Source: Sorangium cellulosum
GTDB lineage: Bacteria; Myxococcota_A; Polyangia; Polyangiales; Polyangiaceae
NCBI RefSeq assembly: GCF_004135735.1
Contig: NZ_CP012670.1
Location: 7,394,501-7,458,500 of the forward strand
DNA: 64,000 nucleotides
Direction: 5' to 3'
Below the pieces are notes generated by a model. It had not been told where the DNA came from and searched no databases. It worked only from the letters and a program-made list of their open reading frames with translations. A program made the position numbers and the translations under genes. The stretch's first letter is position 1. Each line of letters starts with the position of its first letter. Shown one piece after another: positions 38,459 through 46,651 of the stretch.

Positions 38459-39034
38459 TCATATTGCGCGACGCCGGAACGTATAGGCTCCCCTGCGCAC
38501 ACGGAGCTCGGCGCCGGACTCGGTTGCTCCGTCGGCCAGGTGAGCAAGGGCGCTTCTCAGGGCGTCCGCCGCATCCCTGTGGCTCCCCTCGGGCGACGCC
38601 AGCTCCCGTCGCGCTCGCTCGACGGCCAAGAGAGCGCGCCTCTGCCGAGCCAGTGCAGCCACCCGCAGGACGGCTCCCGTCGCGTCCCCCTCGAACTCGT
38701 GGTCGCGCAGAAGGCCGCGCAGGTAGCCGATCACCTCGCCGTGCACCAGCTCGTCGGTGACGACGCCGGCTCCCAGGGCAACGGCGATCGACCGATGGAG
38801 CGGCTCGCCGAAGTCCTCGGGCTGCAGGAGGGGATCGAGCTCGTTCGCCACGAGGCAGGCTGCGAGCGCTTCCCTCTCCGCGTCCAGGTCCACGGGCGGC
38901 CTCGCGTCGAGCTCCGTCCGCCAGCGCGCGATCCGCTGGACGGCGAGCACGGCTCCGAAGGCGGCGAGGACGTCATCGAGGGTCCGCTTGAGCTCTCGCA
39001 CCGCCCAAACAAGCTCCCCCCTCGTCAGCCTCAC
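38459..39034 (-). CDS. Hypothetical protein, possible DnaB N-terminal-like domain
   Basis: A 191-aa all-alpha protein. The segment DAEREALAACLVANELDPLLQPEDFGEPLHRSI resembles the N-terminal helicase-interaction domain of DnaB-type proteins; the rest is Arg/Ala-rich helices. GTG 39034 overlaps the integrase stop (GTGA), so it is translated with the integrase. It may be a replication-hijacking factor or part of recombination control. The assignment is weak. Confidence 0.55.
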   Translation of the reverse strand: MRLTRGELVWAVRELKRTLDDVLAAFGAVLAVQRIARWRTELDARPPVDLDAEREALAACLVANELDPLLQPEDFGEPLHRSIAVALGAGVVTDELVHGEVIGYLRGLLRDHEFEGDATGAVLRVAALARQRRALLAVERARRELASPEGSHRDAADALRSALAHLADGATESGAELRVRRGAYTFRRRAI

Positions 39035-40095
39035 GACACCATGCGTTCCTTGATCATCGCTACCGGCGTGTCGAGCAGCGTCACCGCATCGCGCCGGATG
39101 TCCGGTGAAAGGTGACTGTACCGAAGCGTCATTTCCAAACTGCTGTGTCCCATCAACTCCTGGATCGCCTTGATGGCCACTCCCTTCATGGCCAGATGGC
39201 TGGCGAACGTGTGGCGGAGCACGTGCCAGCCGATCCGGCGCAGCCCCGCCCGATGGCATGCACGCCACAGCGGGCGCCTGCATTCACCCCGGGTGAGCAT
39301 GTGCCCGCCCCGGCCGGGGAAGACGAGGCTTCCCGCGAACCTGGAGGGCAGCTCCTTGAGCACCGCGACGGTCTCCGGGGACAGGGGCAGCTCCCTCCCC
39401 TTCCCGCTCTTCGGCGTGCCCACGATGCCCCGCGCGACCGCCCGGCGCACGTTGAGCCGGCCGGTCACCAGGTCCACGTCGTCCCAGCGGAGCGCGAGCA
39501 GCTCGCCGTGACGCAGCCCGGTCCGAAGGGCGAGCAGGAGCATGGGTCGCCACTCCTTCTCGGCCGCATCGAGCAGCCGCGCAGCCTCGTCGAACGTCAG
39601 GAAGTCGAACTCGGGCAGCGGGGTCGGAAGCCACCGCATCGACGGCACCGTGGCGAGCCGGCCCCACTCCTTGGCGACCGTGAAGATCCGGTGCAGAACC
39701 GTGAGCTGGTTGTTGATCGTCTTCGGAGCGAGCCCTGCCGAGACCTGCTTCGCCTTGAACTTCTCGAACTGCTGCGGCCCGATGGCGTCGAGGCGGAACT
39801 CGCCGAAGAAGGGAACGAGGTGCTTGTCGATGATCGTCCGCTTGGTCTCGACCTCCGACGGCTTGTTGTTCGTCACCGCGTACGTCTCGATGAACTCCTT
39901 GGCGAATTCCTCGAATTTCGGGACGGTTACGCCAAGCTTCAGCGAGACCTCGAGCCGGTTCCGCTCCTGCCGTTCCAGGGCGAGCGCTTCCGACTTGCTC
40001 ACGTTGCCCACGGTCTTGCGGATGCGGTTGCGCCTCCCGTTCCGCCAGATGACGATATCGATGACCCACGAGCCTGCACGCCGACGCACTGTCAT
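39031..40095 (-). CDS. Tyrosine recombinase (second integrase)
   Basis: A 354-aa integrase. The N-terminal part has an Arm-binding-like strand region and the SAM-like core-binding domain (FAKEFIETYAVTNNKPSE). The catalytic residues are RTGLRHGELLALRWDD, HVLRHTFASHL, and MGHSSLEMTLRYSHL with the tyrosine. It is unrelated in detail to the ssrA-island integrase. It lies immediately after the excisionase-like gene, as in phage int/xis pairs, and is the best candidate for the integrase of the prophage. Its att sites were not found in the window. Confidence 0.9.
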   Translation of the reverse strand: MTVRRRAGSWVIDIVIWRNGRRNRIRKTVGNVSKSEALALERQERNRLEVSLKLGVTVPKFEEFAKEFIETYAVTNNKPSEVETKRTIIDKHLVPFFGEFRLDAIGPQQFEKFKAKQVSAGLAPKTINNQLTVLHRIFTVAKEWGRLATVPSMRWLPTPLPEFDFLTFDEAARLLDAAEKEWRPMLLLALRTGLRHGELLALRWDDVDLVTGRLNVRRAVARGIVGTPKSGKGRELPLSPETVAVLKELPSRFAGSLVFPGRGGHMLTRGECRRPLWRACHRAGLRRIGWHVLRHTFASHLAMKGVAIKAIQELMGHSSLEMTLRYSHLSPDIRRDAVTLLDTPVAMIKERMVS

Positions 40096-40279
40096 TTCAC
40101 ATCACCTCTTCTGCCTCTGCTTCTTGTCTGCGGCAGCCCATTCCAACACAGCAGGGCGGTAGATGCGAAGTATGCGCCCGAATCGCTTGACACCTGGGAT
40201 CTCCCCATCCCGTATGAGCCCATACACCATCTTCTTGCTGACTCGCAGGTAGACGGCGAGCTCCTCAGGGGTGAAGAAG

Positions 40280-41751
40280 CTGGGGAATCCCCTCAAATAA
40301 TACCGAAGATCTCGCGGAAGACGGCGTGCTCCCGGACGATGCGGTCAAAGGCAATCATGAGGGGCCGAAGCCAGTCCTCGCGCAAGGTGGGAAGGCAGTC
40401 GTACCAGTAGAGCCCCTGGCGATAGAGCGAGTGTGTGCGGCGCTTGACCGTATTGACCTTTAGGTATCGATCGAGACCGGCTTCCTCGCTCGCAGCGCCG
40501 AGCAGCGTCAAGAGCGCATGGGCGATAGCCGCGAGCAGCAGCAGCCGATCGCGCCGCCCGGCGTTGCGGATGTGCGTGGCGGAGAGGCCCATCCCGAAGT
40601 GGTTGTCCTTGATGTCTCGAAACGTCTCCTCGATCGTGAACCTCTTGCCGTAGAGCTTGACGATGTCGCCCGCCTTGCGATCCGAAAGCGTTGTGGCCAG
40701 ACACCACGCCTCCTTCATCTTCGGTGCGTGAACAAGGACGATGGCTGGAACCTTTGCGCGGTCGTCGGTGACGCGCACATCGCGCAGCATCGTGGCGCGG
40801 CGGCTCGCGGGCACCCAGGCGTCGGCGGGCCTCGCTTCCCCGACCGCGTTCTCGACGACGATACAACCGCGGAAACGGATGACGAAGTTCCAGCCGATGA
40901 ACTCCAAAAAGTCGTAGAGCTTGCGATCGCCGAAGCCCCGGTCGGCGAGCAGAACGACCTCGACCGTCTCGTCGATGGCGCCGTGAAGCCACTCGATGAG
41001 CTCGTATTCGTGGTCCTTCTGGGTACCTTTTAACGCGGACTTCTTTACCGTCTTCCATGCCAGCGGCGTCGCACGACCATGCCGCGTCACAAGGTAGGCG
41101 CAGAGCGTCGTGTGGTCGTCCTTCTCGAAGTCCGTCCAGTCCAATGCGACCACAATCTCTTTGCGGACCCCGATCACGAACTGTACCCACGACCTCAGGG
41201 AATGAAACACGTCGATGCCGGTATTGCTCAGCAGCCGGTCGACCTGCTTGACCCCACTCTTCGGTTTGATGTTGGCGACCTTCGCATACGCTTGGCCGAT
41301 GGCATGGATGGCCAGCACCGCCGCCTGCAGGACGCCAACGACGCCGTTCGCGAGCGACAGGACGCGCATCGCGTGCAGGTCATCGCCGAACAAATTCTCG
41401 ACGAAGGCCTGGATGTACTTCTGGTCGATTTTCGGACGGATGGTCTGCTTAGGCGGCGCAGACGCGGAGCCATGTGCGGCAGGCTTGTGCGCGTCCTTCG
41501 CGAGAGTCGTCATGATGTCGCTCGAACCAACGGCGCATGCGGTAAGCTCGCTGGTCGCCTCCTACCAATGTATATTCCGACCAGCGACGACGATTTCTCA
41601 CTCGCATGACGCAACTCTTCGCTTCGACGTCCATGAAGCTCAGGGGTTCGATGGTCATGTCGCCAATGATCGTACATGTGCCTACCGTGGAGTGATTCGA
41701 TGTGACCATCAATTCGCCAGATTTCGCTGCGATAATGAGGGGATCCCTCAG
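40280..41751 (-). mobile_element. IS4-family element, copy 1 (1472 bp)
   Basis: Ends CTGGGGAATCCCCTCA and (reversed) CTGAGGGATCCCCTCA form 16-bp imperfect terminal repeats. The 9-bp target duplication GTGAAGAAG flanks it at 40271-40279 and 41752-41760. Inserted in the excisionase-like gene. No difference from copies 2 and 3 was seen in length or sequence. Confidence 0.95.
40293..41513 (-). CDS. IS4-family transposase, copy 1
   Basis: A 406-aa DDE transposase. Catalytic landmarks are VVALDWTDF (first D), LLADRGFGDRKLYD (second D) and the IS4 YREK-type signature YGKRFTIEETFRDIKD. The stop lies inside the left terminal repeat, which is unusual but seen in compact elements. The ~240 bp upstream of the ATG, up to the right end, are non-coding and hold the promoter. 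The gene keeps a full-length frame and should be active. Confidence 0.95.
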   Translation of the reverse strand: MTTLAKDAHKPAAHGSASAPPKQTIRPKIDQKYIQAFVENLFGDDLHAMRVLSLANGVVGVLQAAVLAIHAIGQAYAKVANIKPKSGVKQVDRLLSNTGIDVFHSLRSWVQFVIGVRKEIVVALDWTDFEKDDHTTLCAYLVTRHGRATPLAWKTVKKSALKGTQKDHEYELIEWLHGAIDETVEVVLLADRGFGDRKLYDFLEFIGWNFVIRFRGCIVVENAVGEARPADAWVPASRRATMLRDVRVTDDRAKVPAIVLVHAPKMKEAWCLATTLSDRKAGDIVKLYGKRFTIEETFRDIKDNHFGMGLSATHIRNAGRRDRLLLLAAIAHALLTLLGAASEEAGLDRYLKVNTVKRRTHSLYRQGLYWYDCLPTLREDWLRPLMIAFDRIVREHAVFREIFGII

Positions 41752-41812
41752 GTGAAGAAGTCCTCATCGGCCGGCGCGGGCGCCATCTCCGTGTTCGCCG
41801 GGGCACCCATGG

Positions 41813-42226
41813 TCAGAAGGGAATGTCATCGGTGGAGCCCAGGCCAGGAGAGCCGGACGGCTGGTAGTCGTCGCGGCCCTGTCCGCCGCCGCTCCTCTTG
41901 TCGAGCAGCACGAGATTGGTGGCGACCACCTCCGTCTTGTAACGCTTGTTGCCCTCGCGATCGTCGTAGCTCGACGTCTGGAGACGCCCCTCCACGAGGA
42001 TCTGCGAGCCCTTCCGAAGGATCGAGGCGAGCGCTTCCGCGCGCTTGTTCCAGAGGGTAACCGAGTGCCAGTCGGTCCGCTCCTTCTTCTCGCCGTTCTT
42101 GTCGAAATACGGCTCGGTCGTCGCCATGCGCAGGTTCAGCACGGCTTGCCCGGACTGCGTGTGTCGGAGGTCCGGATCGGCTCCGAGGTTGCCCGCAAGA
42201 ATGACCCGATTGATGCCGTATGCCAT
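41813..42226 (-). CDS. ssb: Single-stranded DNA-binding protein
   Basis: A 137-aa OB-fold SSB: MAYGINRVILAGNLGADPDL, the RTDWHSVTLWNKRAEAL core, GSQILVEGRLQTSSY and the acidic tip DDIPF that recruits partner proteins. It is shorter than many chromosomal SSBs and sits in the phage recombination operon (ATPase-ssb-xis-int), so it is a phage copy. ATG 42226. Confidence 0.93.
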   Translation of the reverse strand: MAYGINRVILAGNLGADPDLRHTQSGQAVLNLRMATTEPYFDKNGEKKERTDWHSVTLWNKRAEALASILRKGSQILVEGRLQTSSYDDREGNKRYKTEVVATNLVLLDKRSGGGQGRDDYQPSGSPGLGSTDDIPF

Positions 42227-42263
42227 GATCGCCTCCTACTCGTCCTCGCCGATGTCCTCGCCT

Positions 42264-43105
42264 TCACTCCGCGGCATCCACCTCCACGCCATCCTCGAGC
42301 GTGACGGCCAGCATCCCGTGCGCACGCGAGACGAGCGCAGCGAGCTTGTTCCCCGTCGCCGTGGCGAGCTCCGCCTCGATCGCCTCCCGATCCTCAGGGG
42401 CGAGCTGGGGAAGGAGCGCGTTCAGCTCGGCGCGCAGCTTCGTGTCGGGCGCGCTCACGCCAGCCGCCCACGCCTTCGCCAGGTCCTCCCACGTCGCCGG
42501 GAGCGACGGCGGCAACCGCAGGCGCGTTTTCGCGTAGTGCGTCGCGCTCTCGCGCGTGTAGAGGATGCGCCCCTTGTAGCGGCCCACGGACCGTGCCGTC
42601 TTGCTGCCCTTCTGGACCTCGACCACCCAGTCGAGGAAGAACACGTGATCGGCCCACGTGCGCCACATCTGCCGGGCCTCCACCCCGGTCGTGCCGGTCC
42701 CCTTGAGCTGGATGTCCCACCGGGGGAAGATCTCTCCGGTGGTGGTGGAGGCGTCGACCACCTCGGCGGAATGGGCGATGATCCAGATGTGGACGCCGCT
42801 CCGGCGGATCGTGTTGAGCTTCGCCTGGACCTCGAACCAGAACGGCTCGGCAGCGGACCAGACCTTTTTGAAGTCCTTCGCCTCCATGTGGCGGACCTTC
42901 TCGGCCCCGCATGCGGCCTCGTGAACCAGCCGCTCGATCCCGGTCAGCGAATCGAGCACGAGGTGCGGGAACTGCCGCTTCCCTTCGGCGTCGAGGGTGT
43001 TCAGCTCCATGAAGACGTCGAGCGCCTGGTGGAGCTCGGCGAGCGTGCGCGGAACCTCCTTGAAGTGCGCCGGCTCGTGGTCGGGCGACGACGCCGTGGC
43101 GATCC
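42264..43105 (-). pseudogene. Phage RecA-like ATPase (Sak4/AAA_24 type), N-terminus deleted
   Basis: About 270 residues are readable (VPRTLAELHQALDVFMEL, FPHLVLDSLTGIERLVHEA with Walker B, VHIWIIAHSAEVV, a C-terminal ALVSRAHGMLAV). This matches phage single-strand annealing-linked ATPases of the Sak4/AAA_24 group. The Walker A region that should lie ~50-60 residues upstream is absent; upstream the frame becomes antisense to a terminase gene. The gene is therefore cut at about 43.1 kb and should be inactive. Confidence 0.7.
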
Positions 43106-43692
43106 CGCGCCGGGGCTTCAAGGCGATCGAGGTCGCTGCCTGGAACGGGCTCAGCGAGGAGAAGCTCGCGTTCGAGGTGATGCAGGTCGTCCGAAGGCAC
43201 CGGCATCCGCGCGAGCCCAAGGCGGCCGTCAAGGTGGATGCGTGCGGCGGCATCGGCATCCGGGTCGTTCACTTCCTGCTCGCCTACTCCGAGGAGATCG
43301 AGGTCATCCCCGTCAACGTCGCGGAGAGGGCGCGACTCCCGAACGAGTTCCCCCTGCTGCGTGACCAGCTCTGGTTCGCCCTGCGCGACTGGCTGAAGGC
43401 GGGAGGAGCGATCCCTGAGGACAGCAAGCTCGCCGCGGAGCTCACCGCGCCGAAGTTCGAGTTCGACATGCTCCAGCGCCGGAAGGTCGAATCCAAGGAC
43501 CACCTGCGCAAGCGGCTGAAGCGCTCGCCCGATCGGGCCGACGCGCTCGCCCTCTGCGTCTGGGAGCCGGCCATCTTCCAGCCGGATTACCCCGACGACG
43601 ACGCCGGTAGCGACGAGGCCGACGGGGAGGCCGCGCGGCTCGATCCGTACGGCGGCGCGCTTGACCCGTACGCGGGAGGCATCGGCGTATGA
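43093..43692 (+). pseudogene. Terminase large subunit, C-terminal nuclease part only
   Basis: About 200 residues of the RNase H-like nuclease domain of TerL: RRGFKAIEVAAWNG at the start of the domain, VKVDACGGIGIRVVHFL with a catalytic Asp, PNEFPLLRDQLWFALRDWL, and KRSPDRADALALCVWEPA. The ATPase half (Walker A/B) is missing because the gene is fused at about 43.1 kb to the truncated ATPase on the other strand. Packaging by this protein is impossible. Its stop overlaps the portal start (ATGA). Confidence 0.8.
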
Positions 43693-45074
43693 GGGGCCGC
43701 ATCCGCCGCGCCATGGCCGCTGCGTTCGCCGAGCTCGCGACGCCGGCCACCTCGCCGATCGCCGCCGCGCGCCCTGCGGCACGGAGCCTGGAGGCGCATC
43801 GCCGCCGTCGCAGGGGCAGGCGGATCACGCCGCTCCCGGTCAACGTCACCCGCTGGTATCAGCGCGACGTCGAGGACGCGCAGCACCAGGCCAGCCAGGG
43901 GGACCTCGCGCGGGCCGGCCAGCTCTACCGGGCGCTCCGTCGCGACGGCGTGGTCCAGGGCCTCCTCGGCACGCGCACGGGCGGGCTCGTCAGGCTCCCG
44001 AAGCGGTTCGCCGGGGATCCCGAGGTGGTGGCTTTCTTCGAGGGCGCGGAAGGCCGCGAAGGCACCTTCAACGCCATCTTCCCCGCCTCCGAGCTGGCGA
44101 TGCTCGACGCCGACGGGGTGGTGCTCGGTGTCGGGGTCGGTGAGTTCGTGGAGATCGAGGGGTCCCCCTACCCGGTCTTCTGCCGGCTCGATCCCGAGTA
44201 CCTCATCTACCGGGCCCACGAGGACCGCTGGTACTACCGCTCCCTCGAAGGCCTCCTGCCCATCACGCCTGGCGATGGCCGATGGGTCCTCTACACGCCC
44301 GGCGGTCGCCAGGAGCCCTGGAACAACGGGCTGCTCTGGGCGCTGGCGCGCGCGTACATCTCGAAGGAGCACGCGTTCTTCCTCCGGGAAAACTGGAATT
44401 CCAAGCTCGCGAATCCGGCCAGGGTCGCCGTGGCGCCGCAGGGAGCTTCGCAGGAGCAGAAGGAGAGCTGGTTCCAGAAGGTCATGGCCTGGGGCGTCAA
44501 CACCGTCTTCGGCCTCACGCCGGGGTACGACGCCAAGCTCTTGGAAAGCAACGGCCGCGGCTACGAGAGCTTCCGGCAGACCATCGAGGACAGCAACCAG
44601 GAGTTCATGATCTCGATCGCCGGCCAGATCGTCACCGTGACCGGCGGTGCGGGGTTCGCGAATGCCAACATCCACGCGACGATCCGCGCGGACCTCATCC
44701 AGGGCGACGCCGAGGCACTCGCCGCCACGTTAAACGCCCAGGCGCTCCCGGTCGTGCTGCCCGAGGGTCGCTTCCCGCGCGGCGCGCGGGCGACGGTCGC
44801 CTGGGACACGCGGCCGCCGGCCAACCTCAAGGCCGAGGCCGAGAGCCTCGGTGCGGCAGCCAAGGCGATGGACGACTGCGCCGCGGCGCTGGCGCGGCAT
44901 GGCCTCCAGGTGGACGCGCGCTCCCTCGCCGCCCGATTCGCGATCCCGGTCGCTGGCGACATGGACGGGGACGCGAAGCCGGACACCACGACACCGCAGC
45001 TCTCGCGAGCTCCCGTGCTGCCGCTTCCCGCTGCTTCGACCGAGCCAGAGCAGGAGTTGCCCCATGCAGCATGA
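43689..45074 (+). CDS. Phage portal protein, DUF935/Mu gp29-like
   Basis: A 461-aa portal-type protein. After a basic Ala/Arg-rich N-terminus, the core includes VNVTRWYQRDVEDAQHQASQG, LYRALRRDGVVQGLLGTRTGG, WNNGLLWALARAYISKEHAFF and SNQEFMISIAGQIVTVTGG, consistent with Mu-like portals (DUF935). The portal is the dodecameric DNA gate of the head. It overlaps TerL upstream and the next gene by 11 bp, as in a compact late operon. Confidence 0.75.
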   Translation: MRGRIRRAMAAAFAELATPATSPIAAARPAARSLEAHRRRRRGRRITPLPVNVTRWYQRDVEDAQHQASQGDLARAGQLYRALRRDGVVQGLLGTRTGGLVRLPKRFAGDPEVVAFFEGAEGREGTFNAIFPASELAMLDADGVVLGVGVGEFVEIEGSPYPVFCRLDPEYLIYRAHEDRWYYRSLEGLLPITPGDGRWVLYTPGGRQEPWNNGLLWALARAYISKEHAFFLRENWNSKLANPARVAVAPQGASQEQKESWFQKVMAWGVNTVFGLTPGYDAKLLESNGRGYESFRQTIEDSNQEFMISIAGQIVTVTGGAGFANANIHATIRADLIQGDAEALAATLNAQALPVVLPEGRFPRGARATVAWDTRPPANLKAEAESLGAAAKAMDDCAAALARHGLQVDARSLAARFAIPVAGDMDGDAKPDTTTPQLSRAPVLPLPAASTEPEQELPHAA

Positions 45075-46209
45075 CGTTGCGCGCCTCGTCGCCTACTGGG
45101 TGGAGCGCCTGCGGATGCGGGACTGGGACATCCAGCTCAAGGTCGTGGACGAGCTCAGGACGCCGGACGGCTTCGAGGCTTACGGGCTGTGCGATCCGTT
45201 CCCCGACGACCAGCGCGCGCGAATCTACATCCGCGCTCCGCGCACGCCCGAGGACAAGGCGCGTGTGGCGGAGACCGTGGTCCACGAGCTGCTCCACGCG
45301 AAGCTCTCGCCGCTTCTTGGTGCCAACCGAGAGCCTGCGTCGGTTGCGGCCGAAGAACAATTCGTGTGGTCCCTGGCTCCGCTCCTTGCCGAGCTCCGCG
45401 GGACCGCGGATGGCGAAACGTTGGTTCGGGCGATGGTCCGAGCCATGAGGCGCCCGCTCCGAGCGGGCGGGAGGTCAAGGCGAATGGATCCGAATGATCT
45501 CGCGACCCTTGCGACCGAGGGTGGCGCGTTCACCGCGCGTGAAGACGTACCCGAGGACGTCAAGGGCTGGATCACCAAGGCGATCGCGGCGATGGCCGGC
45601 GGTTCCGCGGCGCCGGAAGAAACGCCGCCGGCCGCACAGCAGGACGAGGACAAGCCCATGCCCACCATGCAGGACGACGAGGAAAAGCCGCCGGTGTATC
45701 AGCGCGGCACCAACAGGGCTGCACGCGTGACGGCGCCTTCGCAGCCGACGCAGCCGGCGCAACCGCCGTCGCAGAGCGGCGATCTCGTCACGGTCATCAA
45801 AGAGACCGTGCGCGCTGCCGTGGCTCCCTTCGCGGGGGACCTCGACTCCGTGAAGCGCGACCAGCTCCTGGAGCGCGCGGGCGGGGTCCTCACCGAGGAG
45901 CAGCTCCGGTGGGCCCGCAGCCAGCCCTTCGCCGTGGTCAAGGGCCTCATCGACGCCACGGCGAGCGGGCAGCAGCCGGCGCAGCAACAGCGCGCAGCGC
46001 GGGCGTCCGCTCCAACGCGCGGGGGCAACAGCGGCGGCTTGCCGCCGGGCGCTCGCGATCCCGAGATCGACCGGCGCATGGGCATCAACCGCGGTCCCGT
46101 GGGGCCGGAGCGCACGCCCGACGGCGGCATGAGGATCAACCCCATCACGCCGGGCCAGCTGCGCGCCGCGCTCCGCGCTGGCTTCGAGCGGCTCAACGGG
46201 AGGGGCTGA
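45064..46209 (+). CDS. Phage protein: zincin-type peptidase domain fused to scaffold-like region
   Basis: A 381-aa protein. Residues ~1-125 form a zinc-metallopeptidase-like domain with the H-E-x-x-H motif VAETVVHELLHAKL. From residue ~141 (MDPNDLATLA) a low-complexity, Gln/Pro/Glu-rich and helical region follows, like a scaffold/head-assembly protein. In Mu-like phages a protease-scaffold gene sits at this place, but that protease is not a zincin. The two parts could be separate genes with an internal ATG at 45484. ATG 45064 lies within the portal 3' end. Confidence 0.6.
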   Translation: MQHDVARLVAYWVERLRMRDWDIQLKVVDELRTPDGFEAYGLCDPFPDDQRARIYIRAPRTPEDKARVAETVVHELLHAKLSPLLGANREPASVAAEEQFVWSLAPLLAELRGTADGETLVRAMVRAMRRPLRAGGRSRRMDPNDLATLATEGGAFTAREDVPEDVKGWITKAIAAMAGGSAAPEETPPAAQQDEDKPMPTMQDDEEKPPVYQRGTNRAARVTAPSQPTQPAQPPSQSGDLVTVIKETVRAAVAPFAGDLDSVKRDQLLERAGGVLTEEQLRWARSQPFAVVKGLIDATASGQQPAQQQRAARASAPTRGGNSGGLPPGARDPEIDRRMGINRGPVGPERTPDGGMRINPITPGQLRAALRAGFERLNGRG

Positions 46210-46212
46210 GCC

Positions 46213-46650
46213 ATGGCCTCGGTCCGCAAATTCCGACCCCAGTCTGCGGGGCAGGTGGAGCGAGTCAGCCGCACGAAGGTGGAGCTCGCCGCCAACGTCG
46301 CTGTGCGCAAGGGCCGGCCGGCGGTCATCGACGGCGGCTACTACCGCGAGCCGGCCGCGGGAGTCGAGACGCTCTCGCCACTTCGCGGCCGGTGGACGCA
46401 GGACGTCGACAACACCGGTGGCGCGGCGGGAGCGAAGGTCGCGGAGATCGACTTCTACAAGGAGTTCCAGGTCGCCTGGCTCAACAACGACACCGAGGGG
46501 TCTCCGGTGCAGAAGGCCGATCGAGGCAGTCAGTGCTTCTGGGCGGGCCCGTTCACGGTGACCAGCGCGGCCGATGGCAACAGCGCGGCGGGCGAAGTCT
46601 TTGATGTCACCAGCGACGGCCGGTTCGTCGCGGTGAAGCTGGAGGCGTGA
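46213..46650 (+). CDS. Probable head decoration/stabilisation protein
   Basis: A 145-aa beta-rich protein directly before the major head gene, a position usual for capsid decoration proteins. Segments include QVERVSRTKVELAANVAVRKG and FWAGPFTVTSAADGNSAAGEVF. No signature confirms this; the call is by position and size. ATG 46213 is 3 bp after the preceding stop. Confidence 0.5.
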   Translation: MASVRKFRPQSAGQVERVSRTKVELAANVAVRKGRPAVIDGGYYREPAAGVETLSPLRGRWTQDVDNTGGAAGAKVAEIDFYKEFQVAWLNNDTEGSPVQKADRGSQCFWAGPFTVTSAADGNSAAGEVFDVTSDGRFVAVKLEA

Positions 46651-46651
46651 C

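Larger units (their letters stand above)
40102..41810 (-). pseudogene. Excisionase-like HTH gene, split by IS4 copy 1
   Basis: Removing the IS and one 9-bp duplication restores a 75-aa protein: MGAPANTEMAPAPADEDFF (from ATG 41810) joined to TPEELAVYLRVSKKMVYGL and on to the stop at 40102. This is an HTH_17/MerR-type excisionase fold. It starts 2 bp after the SSB stop and ends 7 bp before the integrase start, so the original order was ssb-xis-int. The remaining 3' piece keeps the whole helix-turn-helix and can be read from a TTG at 40296 inside the IS end, so some function may survive. Confidence 0.8.
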
